Virus record (IMG/VR): IMGVR_UViG_3300035680_000042
Span: 1-35,270 of that record
Length of the DNA stretch: 35,270 nt
Reading direction: 5' to 3' (one strand)
DNA from: a virus
The first letter of the stretch is position 1, and each line of letters begins with the position of its first letter. Made by a program: the position numbers and the translations under genes. The notes below the pieces were generated by a model. That model had not been told where the DNA came from. It saw nothing but the letters and a program-made list of their open reading frames with translations, and did no database searches. Positions 16,301-24,770 of the stretch are shown here, one piece after another.

Positions 16301-19300
16301 CTTCCTAGAGGGCAAGCAAAGCGTCACCAAGCAGGAGGTTCTGGACTACTTACGCAACGAGGGATCGGTAAAATTTGAGGAGGTTCGCCTTGGAGCAAGA
16401 CCTGATGAGGTTCTTTCTGATGCCGATAAGGAAAGGCTTGCATATCTTGAAAAGGAAAATGCCAAAGCTCCCCTTGGTGCTATTGATGATCGTCTTGGAA
16501 GCGGAACATTCCAAGAGTTGATGAAGCTCCAAAATATCCGTGATAAGAGTACGGCTGAAACGCTGTATGCAAAGCAGGAGGAATTTGAAAGGCAAGCAAG
16601 ACAAGCACAGCGAGTTGGAAATCAGACTAGAGCAAATTCTTTGTGGAAAGAAGCTAACCACATGACTGCCCGTGTTGAGGCATTAGAGATTAACAATGCT
16701 GGTATTGAGAACCGACCAAAGTATGAGCAATATGTTCTGCCCAACGGCGAGAACTACAGGGAGGTTGTGCTGACGATGCCGGGATCGGATTCCCTTAATC
16801 TCAAGGCTGGGATGGAGGCTCGCCAGATGGATGATGGAACATGGAACATCTGGGACAAAAACGGGTGGGTATATCGTGAGGGATCAGCAACCAAAGATGC
16901 CCTTCTTGGGAAAGCATCACAGGATGAAATGCTGGCAAAACCCAATCAGGAAACATATCGCTCCTCCCACTTCCGAGAAATCCCCAACTATGTAGCCCAC
17001 ATGAGGCTAGACGAAAGAAAGGATGCCTCTGGTAAGGATGGTCTCTTTATTGAGGAGATCCAATCTGACAGGCATCAGCAGGGGCGAGAGAAGGGGTATA
17101 TTGGTGAAGGCGAAACTTCCGATGCGGTAAAACAAGCCCCGTTTCTTGAAAACAAAATCCCAGACGCACCCTTCCGCAAGGATTGGTCAGTCCAGATGTT
17201 TAAACGTGCCTTGCGTGATGCCATTGCAAGCGGCAAGGAATGGATCGGCTGGACTAAAGGAGATACTCAAGCTGAACGCTATGACTTGAGCAAGCAAGTT
17301 GATTCAATTGAAGTAATTAAATCTGGTGATAATAAATATCATGTTACGGCATACAAGAATGACAAGGATGTAGTAAACGATCCCAATGTATCGCAAGACA
17401 AATTGCCAGATATGATTGGAAAAGAATTGGCAAATAAAGCTATTGATCAGATCAATTCTTCCAAAGATCCAGAAATGGAATTAGCTAATTTTTCAGGCGT
17501 TGACCTCAAAGTAGGTGGCGAAGGCATGAAAGGCTTCTACGACCAGATCCTTCCCAAAGAGATTGGCAAGTATGTCAAGAAGTGGGGGGCAAAAGTTGAG
17601 GAGGGTGCTGTTTTAGAAAGAAAAGCAGGATCTACATGGATGGCTGAATATCCAGATGGAAGAAGGGGTACTGTTTATACAGAAGAAGGTGCTGAAATGG
17701 CAAGAGAACGAGGTGCAAAAGTTACACCTACTGAAACCAAAGAAACACCAATCTGGAAAGTTGCCATCACTCCAGAGATGCGTGAGAGTGTTGCTAAAGA
17801 AGGTCAGCCCATGTTCCAGCAGGACAGGCCAGAGTTAGATGCTGGAGATAAAGATACTGGTGCATACCACTATGGTGATCTTGGTATTGCTGATGATACT
17901 AAATATTCAAGAATGTCTGCCAGTAGAGGTACTGGTCATTTTGGAACAGGTACTTATTTCCTTGGAGAAAAAAGTGCTGGAGGAAAATACGGAGGGAGAT
18001 CAGATAGGCCAATTGTTAATGTCAATCTTGAGGGTTTGAATCTGGCTAAACCCAAAGACCCAATGCGATTGCATGATGCATTGAAGTTGGTTAACAAAAT
18101 GGTTTACAGAGAAGAGAAACCTCAATTTTCTGAAGAAAGATTTGATGGGAATAGGGCATTGTTCGGTTTGAATTATGAACTTGGGTTTTCTAAACACTCA
18201 AAAGAAGAAATTCAAAAGGCAATAGAAGATACATACAATGAGTTTGCATCGGGTGAAAACGATGGATTCAGATCACCTTCTACTGTGGTGATGCAGAAAC
18301 TTGGATATGACGGAATTGATGTGAGAGGAACAAAAGCAGACAATACCGATTACGGAAGCGTAGTTTATCCGAAACAAGAAACTCCTATGTTCCAGCAGGA
18401 TCGCCCTACGGAACAAAAGGCATCCAAAGAGCGTGAGAAGGTTATGTTGCAAGCGACTCCTGTGGTTAAGAAAACCCGCAACACAATTGTAAATACCTTC
18501 AAGCGCAAACCAGCAAAAGAATCTATCGCATACATGAGAGACGCTGGTGATAATGCCGCCAACATTGTTGCTAAACAACAAAGCAATGAGATTGCAAATG
18601 ACTTGAAGCGTGAGTTTAACAAGCAAAAAGATCAAGCCGCAGAAGCATTGTCTTTTGTAATTGAAGCAAAGGGAGATCCTGCTGAATTAGCAAACATGAA
18701 GCAGAAGATTGAAAACTCTCCTGATGCTTCTCCTGCATGGCAGAAAAAATCCCTTGCCGCAATTGACTTTGCACAAAAGAACTTCTCTCGTTTTGATCCT
18801 ATGGTTCAGAAGTATGAGCAGATTGGTCTTCAGCAAGTAGTTGAAGAAAATGCCAATGGCATAGATACCCCTGTGCGTGAAGGATATGTTCCTCATTATC
18901 AAGACTTGGAGGAGCAAGAACTATTTGGTGGAGCAGGAACAGGGTCAGCAACAGGGTTCCGAAAGATGCGTACCTACGATACGTTTGCTGACTCTATTGC
19001 CAATGGGGTAGATCCAAAAAGCATTAATGCTGTTGACCTTCTCCAAAAGCGTCTTTCCTCTGGTCAGAAGTCAATCAACTATCGTTCATGGATTGATTCC
19101 CTTAAAGCAACAATTGACCCTGTATCTGGTGATCCAATTGCTACAAAAATTTCCATTGTAAAGCGTCCAGATGGTTCTAGTTACACGCAAATTCCTAGAG
19201 GCTACAAAGTAGAAACGCTTGCTGGACAATCAGTTGCTATTAAAAATGGATATGAAGGTATTCTTTCTGCCCTTAACGATCCTTCTGCTTGGAGGGGAAA

Positions 19301-20840
19301 AGGGGGTCAAATAATTCAAAAGATTGGCGGCACAGGGAAGGCAATTACTCTTGGATTGGATACCTATCACTTGGGTCGTATTGCAATATGGCAATCTTTA
19401 ATTAAGTCGTTAGGAATAAAAACATTTCAACTGCCATTTCCTTCTTACAAAAAAGGTGTAACGCTTTTGGATCAGTCTATTCCAGAATTGCAAAAGATGA
19501 TTGCCAATGGAGAGATACCCAAGGCATGGGCAAAAGGTCTCATGGAAAACAAGAGGCTTCTTAATCTTTCCGTTAAGACAGGATATAATATTGGTGGAAT
19601 TTCTGATGCACTTCACCAAGATTGGGTGCATAAAATTCCTGCAATTGGTTCTTTTAATTCTTGGCTTTTTAATCAGTTCCAACGTGGGGCAATGGCAGAA
19701 ACTTGGTTGCTTGAGTTCCAACGCTATCGGAGTGCATATCCAGAGCTTTCAGAAACAGATGTTGCTCGTAAAGTTTCCAAGGATCTTAATACCCGATTCG
19801 GAAACCTTGGAAGGCAGGGCATATTAAAGAGCAAAACTATGCAGGATACTGCTAGGTTCCTTTTCCTTGCACCCCAATGGAACGAGGGTCTTATTAGAAC
19901 TGAACTTGGTGCTATGGGGCAAACAGGAAAAGCATTAGTAGATGCGGCTACTGGCAAGCGGTTCTTTGCTGGCATTCTTGCACGTTCTGTTGGAGGGATG
20001 GTGGTAGCTCAATTCATTGCCAATCAATTAATCAATTACGGGACAAGAGGAATTCCTACTTGGGAAAATCCAGAAGAAGGATTTGGTGAAAAAATAAGTG
20101 CTTGGATTCCTGATTTTTGGGGAGGGCCGGGATTTTTCTTAAATCCTATGTCTCTTGCTATGGAGACAACCAATTTATTAATGAAAGGATATGAAAGAAC
20201 TGGTGATGCGGTGGATACTGCAATGAATTATTTCCGTAGTCGTTCCTCTGTTCCAATGCGTCCTGTTTGGGATGCCGTCACTAATAAAGATGTATTAGGA
20301 ACCTATTATGCCCCCGGTGAGAAATGGAAGGGTATGCTCAAAGATTCCATTCCAATGCCCATTGCTGGAGGAGCAATATATTCAGCGGCAAAAGAAGGAA
20401 TTACTGGAGAAGCCAATCAACAATTTGCTGGTCAATATCAGAAGCAGTTGTTCTCTACCTTTGGTGTTAAGCTAGAACAAGCCCCAAGTGATGAATCTCG
20501 TTTGTTTACTCTGGCCCATCATTACAAACTTGAAAATGATATTCCAGATCGTACTGCTGGATATAGCTATCCCTACAAAGAACTTAATCACGCTTTGATG
20601 ATTGGCAATGTTACCAATGCAAGAAAGGCGATGACGGAACTTTTGAAAACAAAGCCTGTTAACGAAATTAAAGAGTATTATAAAAAATACCCAACTATGA
20701 AGTTGCTTCAAAGCAATGCTCAAATGAAAGAGTTTATGGATACGCTTACTGACGAACAAAGAGAAACATATGATAGGGCTAAAGATAAAAGGAAAGAAAC
20801 ATCTCAAGCCGCATTGGAAATCCTAGCAGACGTTCAATAA
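13326..20840 (+). CDS. Giant polyvalent internal virion protein (zincin, ART-like and other modules)
   Basis: 2504 residues, about a fifth of the window. Visible parts: three acidic repeats of type MSDxEAxxFL at residues 1, 45 and 80. A hydrophobic, Gly/Ala-rich region lies at about 265-400, suited to membrane passage. A zincin module has HELWH at 706-710 and a likely third ligand Glu754 in DEHIGDF. PMFQQ occurs at 933. A module starting FYSQL lies near 946, then a conserved phage module (about 1132-1425) with EIQSD at 1244. PMFQQ recurs at 1495, followed by an ADP-ribosyltransferase-like module (about 1512-1686) with RGTGHFGTGTYF at 1534 and GYDGIDVRG. A third PMFQQ is at 1687. The C-terminus is long and helical with TRFG at 2156. 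This is the architecture of the phage 'polyvalent proteins' thought to be injected with DNA to protect it. Module names are inferred by pattern. Confidence 0.8.
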   Translation: MNEDEAVTFLNESEDEDDGGQVQPESMTPDEVGPQYVPQVRASGMSDQDALKFLEAYSPDAKTSSGASASIPAAKKGQAMSDDEAMAFLSSYSPESYSPEQTGKTINLPAMPWYENLAKSTAAQTAASFIRQAEGFERAGAAPVTDLSRVNAPFQRAGTSEEVTSTFDKSIADQEALLSNLQSVADKKGFVSSDLKRQMDAAKQQIGNLQIQKQQTLERPEYSEQAQQELLQERQQMGQEATQLEQKAKGMFPYFGVNASDESVSAQIGRGVGTFAGLAPAMVTGPLSLPIMATQGASQAYAEGYNAKAEELKKQGVADQGAIDKEAHQAGSQAAVGSVPQLAAYMVGGALTTKATSALLKGSSPIVKGLVGGTAAAGVNLATSGGLRVAQGGSFAPTTEQSVPDILFGAIHGVGSFAQARAEAKAKIDASIGGPEPRVKPSANSAVNEREAQILAGADAQAEVPLTPTQEKINKQWAVLKKQAAEVANQLGELPENHPDRPALRERAAKIAQQIADLRDGKPIDIEVPPVEGDERFKPKPDETTTKDQEQKTSGVSSVEGVTAEGKPKAKAEEGTAQPQGEGAEVKGEEGEKQQTTEAGLREAYPNTAFFDEANEAIQRLNQEDARKNKRTRFAAPSLRDLLQLKDNPAYKLADKLAGIFGKKIVLYKGEVGTKINGATGVDPALKNYIFLKIDGARPHLFTAGHELWHHIELYSPVLATDLRNKIKPLIKNWNKLNKRYSEAGYDSSRYFDEHIGDFLGDAMQDPKFWNDLAKKNPKSFKELATQTVDWLNKLLYQLKDWKMGGEFTRDIEKARNMLADGLNNFAEGKDEPVPTRKKGKAKTPAPKAETPEGELKVTIKRDKDFSFNGEYNVTIGDRKFKIFRDSETGYWRDAEKIGSKYGFFEGILSTENRAEAIEKLKKIVASEEGEGPMFQQEAEEQKTKDFYSQLQRTIEEKMPNKASVLQIKSIIDPAKGSGVKPNELKWSNIDGFLEGKQSVTKQEVLDYLRNEGSVKFEEVRLGARPDEVLSDADKERLAYLEKENAKAPLGAIDDRLGSGTFQELMKLQNIRDKSTAETLYAKQEEFERQARQAQRVGNQTRANSLWKEANHMTARVEALEINNAGIENRPKYEQYVLPNGENYREVVLTMPGSDSLNLKAGMEARQMDDGTWNIWDKNGWVYREGSATKDALLGKASQDEMLAKPNQETYRSSHFREIPNYVAHMRLDERKDASGKDGLFIEEIQSDRHQQGREKGYIGEGETSDAVKQAPFLENKIPDAPFRKDWSVQMFKRALRDAIASGKEWIGWTKGDTQAERYDLSKQVDSIEVIKSGDNKYHVTAYKNDKDVVNDPNVSQDKLPDMIGKELANKAIDQINSSKDPEMELANFSGVDLKVGGEGMKGFYDQILPKEIGKYVKKWGAKVEEGAVLERKAGSTWMAEYPDGRRGTVYTEEGAEMARERGAKVTPTETKETPIWKVAITPEMRESVAKEGQPMFQQDRPELDAGDKDTGAYHYGDLGIADDTKYSRMSASRGTGHFGTGTYFLGEKSAGGKYGGRSDRPIVNVNLEGLNLAKPKDPMRLHDALKLVNKMVYREEKPQFSEERFDGNRALFGLNYELGFSKHSKEEIQKAIEDTYNEFASGENDGFRSPSTVVMQKLGYDGIDVRGTKADNTDYGSVVYPKQETPMFQQDRPTEQKASKEREKVMLQATPVVKKTRNTIVNTFKRKPAKESIAYMRDAGDNAANIVAKQQSNEIANDLKREFNKQKDQAAEALSFVIEAKGDPAELANMKQKIENSPDASPAWQKKSLAAIDFAQKNFSRFDPMVQKYEQIGLQQVVEENANGIDTPVREGYVPHYQDLEEQELFGGAGTGSATGFRKMRTYDTFADSIANGVDPKSINAVDLLQKRLSSGQKSINYRSWIDSLKATIDPVSGDPIATKISIVKRPDGSSYTQIPRGYKVETLAGQSVAIKNGYEGILSALNDPSAWRGKGGQIIQKIGGTGKAITLGLDTYHLGRIAIWQSLIKSLGIKTFQLPFPSYKKGVTLLDQSIPELQKMIANGEIPKAWAKGLMENKRLLNLSVKTGYNIGGISDALHQDWVHKIPAIGSFNSWLFNQFQRGAMAETWLLEFQRYRSAYPELSETDVARKVSKDLNTRFGNLGRQGILKSKTMQDTARFLFLAPQWNEGLIRTELGAMGQTGKALVDAATGKRFFAGILARSVGGMVVAQFIANQLINYGTRGIPTWENPEEGFGEKISAWIPDFWGGPGFFLNPMSLAMETTNLLMKGYERTGDAVDTAMNYFRSRSSVPMRPVWDAVTNKDVLGTYYAPGEKWKGMLKDSIPMPIAGGAIYSAAKEGITGEANQQFAGQYQKQLFSTFGVKLEQAPSDESRLFTLAHHYKLENDIPDRTAGYSYPYKELNHALMIGNVTNARKAMTELLKTKPVNEIKEYYKKYPTMKLLQSNAQMKEFMDTLTDEQRETYDRAKDKRKETSQAALEILADVQ

Positions 20841-20862
20841 TTCGCTTGCCTTCTATCCCAAA

Positions 20863-21249
20863 ATGGGATTGATTAAAGGCTTAATCAACCACGCTATGTC
20901 TAAATACAAACTACCTACTGCGTTTGCCGTCCACTTTGAGGATGACCCTGTTCTCAAGCAACTCAAGGAAGATGGAGAAGAAAACAACCGCCCAATGGTG
21001 AGTCTGTTTCAAGCCGCAACCGCTTACTTGCTTGATTCACGCCGCTATCTATTCATTGAACTTGGAAGGTACATTCAAAAATATGGTCAACTTCCCCCAC
21101 TAGAAGAATATGCAAATGAGCCAGCAACCACAGAAGCAGAAGAGGAAGTACCAAAGAAAGAAGGATTTGAACTTAAAGTCCTCCCCCCTGCCACAGAGCA
21201 ACCAAGAGTTAAATTCACCAAGACCTATGGAGACGAATCCCAAAGTTGA
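20863..21249 (+). CDS. Small acidic protein, function unknown
   Basis: 128 residues: a helical first half (SLFQAATAYLLDSRRYLF, IELGRYIQKYGQLPPLEEY) and a Glu/Pro/Lys-rich, probably disordered second half. It follows the giant gene by 22 nt and overlaps the next gene by 23 bp. No family recognised. Confidence 0.55.
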   Translation: MGLIKGLINHAMSKYKLPTAFAVHFEDDPVLKQLKEDGEENNRPMVSLFQAATAYLLDSRRYLFIELGRYIQKYGQLPPLEEYANEPATTEAEEEVPKKEGFELKVLPPATEQPRVKFTKTYGDESQS

Positions 21250-21421
21250 GGCATGGTGTGCCATCCTTAATGGGTTTGCGGCAAGCGGTGAACTTTCTCC
21301 AGAAACTTTAGGGGAAAAAGGTGGCGACATTCGTGTTCGCACCCTAGCAGTTCACGCCGCAAATCTTGTTAAACATTTCCATTCCGAATTTGTGAAGGCG
21401 AATGGCGAAAACATTCCTTAA
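21227..21421 (+). CDS. Small helical protein, function unknown
   Basis: 64 residues from the ATG at 21227; upstream in-frame ATGs lie deep in the previous gene. Begins METNPKVEAWCAILNGFAAS; helical, with one Cys. Overlaps both neighbours (23 bp upstream, 20 bp with the glycosyltransferase), which suggests coupled translation. Function unknown. Confidence 0.5.
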   Translation: METNPKVEAWCAILNGFAASGELSPETLGEKGGDIRVRTLAVHAANLVKHFHSEFVKANGENIP

Positions 21422-22931
21422 TCTCGGTAGGTATGGTGATGTAATTGCTCTCCTGCCTGTTCTCAAAAAAGAGAACGATGAGAGTGGCGAGAAGCCAAGG
21501 CTAATTATATCCAAGGATTACTGCGACATTCTAGATGGGGTGTCCTATGTTGATCCTGTGGTTTATGATGGGCCGTTTGATGATATATCTGGTGCGCTAA
21601 AGTTTGCTAAAGGCATTGATGAAAGCGTAATCGCAAGTCAAGTTGTCGGGATTCCAGATGTTGTGGTAAGTCAAGTTTACGGAAAGAACCATTCCCCCAA
21701 GATTATTTGTGATAGCTTCCAACAGGATTTGTGGAGGCTTGCTGACAGGTTGGATCTCTGGCCCAAGCAACCCCCATTGGTGTTTGATAAAAGGAGCAAA
21801 AAGCGAGAAGCAAAACTTATCAAGTATATCCCTACCTATAAACCTTGGGTGGTAATAAGTGCAGGAGGGTTTTCCTCTCCGTTCCCATATCGGGAACTTC
21901 TATTGGAGATAGTAACTCATTGCTTGAGGGATTTTCACATCGTTGATCTAGCCAAGGTCAAAGCAGAAAAGTTCTTTGATCTACTCGGAATCATGGATCA
22001 TCCGAATACTGCGGCAATGATCCTGACTGATAGTGGCCCATTACACCTCTCATATGCCACAAAAAAACCCGTTCATGCGGTTGTGACAGATTCCCCCTCC
22101 CTCTGGCATGGGGCGGCATGGCGACCATTCTATGCGTCTTATACACGCTATCAGAACTTCCCAAGGGACATAACTAGGATACTAGATTTAATACGAAACC
22201 CCCCTGTAAAGCCTAAATTATCAAACATTATCCATGTTTATCAGCGCACACCTTGGGCAACAGGAGAAGAAAAGCGCAGGAATCAAGTAGCCGCAAAGTC
22301 ATGGGAGGGAATTGGGTGCGTGGATCTAGGACTGGATGATAATTGTTTCGTTAGATCATCGGCTGAAATGGTTCCTGATGAAACCAAGCGCATTCCTCTG
22401 ATCAAGGATATGCTTCGGTTGGCTTGTGTAGGCAGGGATGATTCGGATGTATTGTTGCTGACCAATACGGATACTTGTATTGCATCAAATGTGTTGGAAA
22501 AGATTGTAGGGGTTCTTCCTGCTTATGCTTATCGCAAGGATTTTAAGAGGCTAGATGCTCCGATTAAAGACAAGGATATATCCGAAGGTGACAATTATGC
22601 AGGGTGTGATTTCTTTGCAATAAGGGTAGGGTGGTGGAGAAAGAACCATGCATTGTTTCCCGATATGATCCTTGGAAGGCATTCATGGGATAGGATCATG
22701 CGTGAACTGATTAAATCGGCTGGAGGTAGGGAGATAACTGATGTCATCTATCACGAAAGGCATCCCTCTGGATGGGAAAGCCCACAGAATATCAATCGTG
22801 ACCCCTCCAATTTAAGGAACTGCAAGCTGGCAAGGGAATGGTTACAGGAACGGAAGATGCCCTTGCTTGAAATAGAAGCCTTGAACTACGAGGGCAAGTT
22901 TAAGAAACCCTTGTTTAAGGCTTCCTCGTAA
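21402..22931 (+). CDS. Two-domain glycosyltransferase (GT9-like N-domain plus second domain)
   Basis: 509 residues. The N-terminal domain (about 1-260) starts FLNLGRYGDVIALLPVL and has VVISAGGFSSPF and TDSGPLHLSYATKKPVHAV (Asp210). This is the pattern of GT-B heptosyltransferases (family 9), where the G-D loop binds the acceptor and the D-x-G-P-x-H-x-A motif binds the nucleotide sugar. A second domain (about 270-490) has LLLTNTDTCI near 350-360, with an acidic TNTD motif like the metal site of GT-A enzymes, and CDFFAIRVGWW. It probably modifies a virion component, phage DNA or host surface glycan. It is the last + strand gene and overlaps the convergent FkbM gene by 17 bp. Confidence 0.6.
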   Translation: MAKTFLNLGRYGDVIALLPVLKKENDESGEKPRLIISKDYCDILDGVSYVDPVVYDGPFDDISGALKFAKGIDESVIASQVVGIPDVVVSQVYGKNHSPKIICDSFQQDLWRLADRLDLWPKQPPLVFDKRSKKREAKLIKYIPTYKPWVVISAGGFSSPFPYRELLLEIVTHCLRDFHIVDLAKVKAEKFFDLLGIMDHPNTAAMILTDSGPLHLSYATKKPVHAVVTDSPSLWHGAAWRPFYASYTRYQNFPRDITRILDLIRNPPVKPKLSNIIHVYQRTPWATGEEKRRNQVAAKSWEGIGCVDLGLDDNCFVRSSAEMVPDETKRIPLIKDMLRLACVGRDDSDVLLLTNTDTCIASNVLEKIVGVLPAYAYRKDFKRLDAPIKDKDISEGDNYAGCDFFAIRVGWWRKNHALFPDMILGRHSWDRIMRELIKSAGGREITDVIYHERHPSGWESPQNINRDPSNLRNCKLAREWLQERKMPLLEIEALNYEGKFKKPLFKASS

Positions 22932-23586
22932 ATACGCAATCCCAATTCTGGTCGTAGTAACGGAAGATTTCCCTGTAATCCCAATCGGCAAGGTATTTCA
23001 GAATGTCGTCGCAAGTATATCCAAAGCTGGCTAGGGCATTAGGGTTAAACTCACAAACGATATGCTTGAGTGCAGGGTTGGATAGCAGTTCTTTCGCACC
23101 TTCTAGTATTGCTGGCTCAAATCCTTCAGCATCTAGCTTTAAGAAAATACACTCATTATCTTTAATGAAGTTTTTATAATGCTGATCTAGCTTGGCAGAT
23201 ATTCTATCTCCCCCCTCAAGGACTGGTCTTCCCCCCATGTTGCCCCCTTCTGAATGATATATTTGAACACTCCTTCCATCTCCTACTGGCGAGTGAATGG
23301 TTGTTGCTTCTGGACAATTGTGCCTTAAACATTGAACGGCATCTCCTTGAGGTTCCCAAGCAAGAACTGAAAACCCTTTGTCTAGGAATATCCTAGATGT
23401 ATCTCCAATGAATGCCCCGACATCAATGCATAGCGTTTTTTTCGGCATAGCATTTAGTTCGGGCAAATCAATAAAGTCTTTATCGTATCCCAGCTTGCCA
23501 AACTTTTTAACTTGCATGGATATAGACTGATCGTTTTTAAGCAACCAATAGCCTTTATATTCTTCTACAAAATCAGGAATACTCAT
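22915..23586 (-). CDS. FkbM-family methyltransferase
   Basis: 223 residues. SAM-binding motif I is CIDVGAFIGDTSRIFL at residues 53-68, with the acidic residue Glu78 in LAWEPQ. IFLKLDAEGFEPAILEGA follows, a hallmark of the FkbM family, then IVCEFNP. FkbM enzymes O-methylate sugars and small molecules. Next to a glycosyltransferase, it may cap or modify a glycan. It starts 3 nt after the stop of the upstream small gene and ends inside the convergent glycosyltransferase gene. Confidence 0.85.
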   Translation of the reverse strand: MSIPDFVEEYKGYWLLKNDQSISMQVKKFGKLGYDKDFIDLPELNAMPKKTLCIDVGAFIGDTSRIFLDKGFSVLAWEPQGDAVQCLRHNCPEATTIHSPVGDGRSVQIYHSEGGNMGGRPVLEGGDRISAKLDQHYKNFIKDNECIFLKLDAEGFEPAILEGAKELLSNPALKHIVCEFNPNALASFGYTCDDILKYLADWDYREIFRYYDQNWDCVFTRKP

Positions 23587-23589
23587 AAA

Positions 23590-23808
23590 TTAAACATTAG
23601 TTGCATGATTAGCGCACCACAATCCATTTGTTCCACATCCGTTTTTGCGTGAGCATTGCCAGTTAAGATTAGGGGTTCTCTGTTCGTAAACTATCCAACC
23701 GCATTGGTTTGGATCATACGCTTGCCCTTTAGGGTTTTTGTAAGTCGTGCCATATCTATGCTTTAGCAATGCGGCTTTTGTCTTTGGTTGCTTACTCGTC
23801 GCTATCAT
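23590..23808 (-). CDS. Small Cys-rich, probably zinc-binding protein
   Basis: 72 residues. Contains NQCGWIVYEQRTPNLNWQC, NGCG and LWCANHA, giving four cysteines and a final C-x2-H suited to bind a metal. Similar short Cys-rich proteins with a W-x-V-Y-E-Q-R-T-P-N segment are common in phage accessory regions; no function is known to me. Its start overlaps the previous gene by 17 bp. Confidence 0.6.
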   Translation of the reverse strand: MIATSKQPKTKAALLKHRYGTTYKNPKGQAYDPNQCGWIVYEQRTPNLNWQCSRKNGCGTNGLWCANHATNV

Positions 23809-23992
23809 TCTTTTCGATTATAACGTATGGTGTTACGGGTTGTTCCTGTTGCGGATAGATTGTGTAATAGCTACCAGCATCTTGACCATCTGTTGCTGAT
23901 AGGTTGGCAACATAATAGGTTTGCATGGGTATTGGCTGAACTGGGGCAGTATGGAGACTTGCCGCAAATAATATGGATTGTAATTGGTTCAT
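23792..23992 (-). CDS. Small protein, function unknown
   Basis: 66 residues from the ATG at 23992, 13 nt after the stop of the upstream gene, with an A/C-rich leader (CTAACAATCAA). A longer frame reaching 24073 would overlap that gene. Begins MNQLQSILFAASLHT, later Gln/Tyr/Pro-rich, ending in an acidic DSDE tail. Confidence 0.5.
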   Translation of the reverse strand: MNQLQSILFAASLHTAPVQPIPMQTYYVANLSATDGQDAGSYYTIYPQQEQPVTPYVIIEKNDSDE

Positions 23993-24005
23993 TTGATTGT
24001 TAGTT

Positions 24006-24305
24006 TTAGTTGGTATATTGTGCTTTGAGTTGGATTGCTTCGGCTTCTGCTTTCTCTGCTCGTTTGCAAGCAATTCTAAATTCGGTGTCTAGGAATGAAT
24101 TGATGTCCTGCGATTGTAGCAAGTCGGATTCTGTTTTTAGGAGCTGGTGGTTTAACTTTGCGACCTCTGCCTGTGAGGCGGCGAGTTCTCGCTCTAGTTC
24201 TCTGGATAAAGCATAAGCGTCCTGATGCTTTTTCAGCAGTTCCTTTGGTTGTGGGGGGCAATGCCGAAACTCAATGGCATCCGTTCTCGGTGTGTCGGGG
24301 TTCAT
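24006..24305 (-). CDS. Coiled-coil protein, function unknown
   Basis: 99 residues. N-terminal MNPDTPRTDAIEF, then a long heptad-like helix (about residues 25-98) rich in Glu, Ala, Leu and Lys. The T-P-R-T-D-A start followed by a coiled coil is a recurrent phage small-protein layout without a known role. It lies 4 nt downstream of the zinc-finger-like gene. Confidence 0.55.
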   Translation of the reverse strand: MNPDTPRTDAIEFRHCPPQPKELLKKHQDAYALSRELERELAASQAEVAKLNHQLLKTESDLLQSQDINSFLDTEFRIACKRAEKAEAEAIQLKAQYTN

Positions 24306-24309
24306 TTGT

Positions 24310-24597
24310 TTATTTGTTTTTTTTGTTGTTGCTACTGCTCATGTGCCAAGCGGAACACTCATCGCAGAAATATGATCGCAGGAAGCTAGTCCCTCCGAAT
24401 CCCTGCTTGAGTCTTTTTTTAATAGCGGCATCGCATCTTGATTCACTTGAGAAACATGACTTTCCACATATGCCTTTAATGGGTTTCTCATTTCCTTGAA
24501 TCATGCCTAATTCCAAAGCAGTTCGTTTGTCAATTGGTTCAATGTCGGGAGTCTCAAGCCCGATCTCATTTAGAATATGATCAATACAGGATTTCAT
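24310..24597 (-). CDS. Small protein with zinc-finger-like Cys cluster
   Basis: 95 residues from the ATG at 24597, which overlaps the upstream stop by ATGA; in-frame ATGs at 24609 and 24618 are alternatives. Cysteines in GICGKSC, SRCDAA and YFCDECSAWHM suggest a zinc-binding module, the last resembling C-x2-C-x2-WH seen in phage proteins. Function unknown. Confidence 0.5.
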   Translation of the reverse strand: MKSCIDHILNEIGLETPDIEPIDKRTALELGMIQGNEKPIKGICGKSCFSSESRCDAAIKKRLKQGFGGTSFLRSYFCDECSAWHMSSSNNKKNK

Positions 24598-24770
24598 TTC
24601 TTTTGCCATTTTTCCCATTGTTCGGTTTCAATGAAGTAATCGCATCTATCCTCGCCTTCTTCTGGTTCAAATGAGGAATACGATTGATAGAATGAAGCAG
24701 GGGCTAGATACCTCCAGCATTGTTTATGCGAGGGGCAATCCGTATTATTGCATTTCGATATATCGGTCAT
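24594..24770 (-). CDS. Small four-cysteine protein
   Basis: 58 residues: MTDISKCNNTDCPSHKQCWR, then YLAP, a helical and acidic middle part and DRCDYFIE, ending WEKWQKK. The pattern C-x4-C-x5-C ... C fits a small metal-binding phage protein family that I cannot name. Its start lies inside the upstream gene (26-bp overlap) and its stop overlaps the next ATG (ATGA). Confidence 0.6.
   Translation of the reverse strand: MTDISKCNNTDCPSHKQCWRYLAPASFYQSYSSFEPEEGEDRCDYFIETEQWEKWQKK

Noticed and set aside
20862-20877. Short palindrome TCCCAAAATGGGA around the start at 20863
   Set aside because: Only a 5-bp stem with no T-run and it contains the ATG, so it is not convincing as a terminator or operator.
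22915-22931. Bidirectional terminator at the convergent gene ends
   Set aside because: No stem-loop with T-run was visible within about 100 bp on either side; the overlap itself is reported instead.
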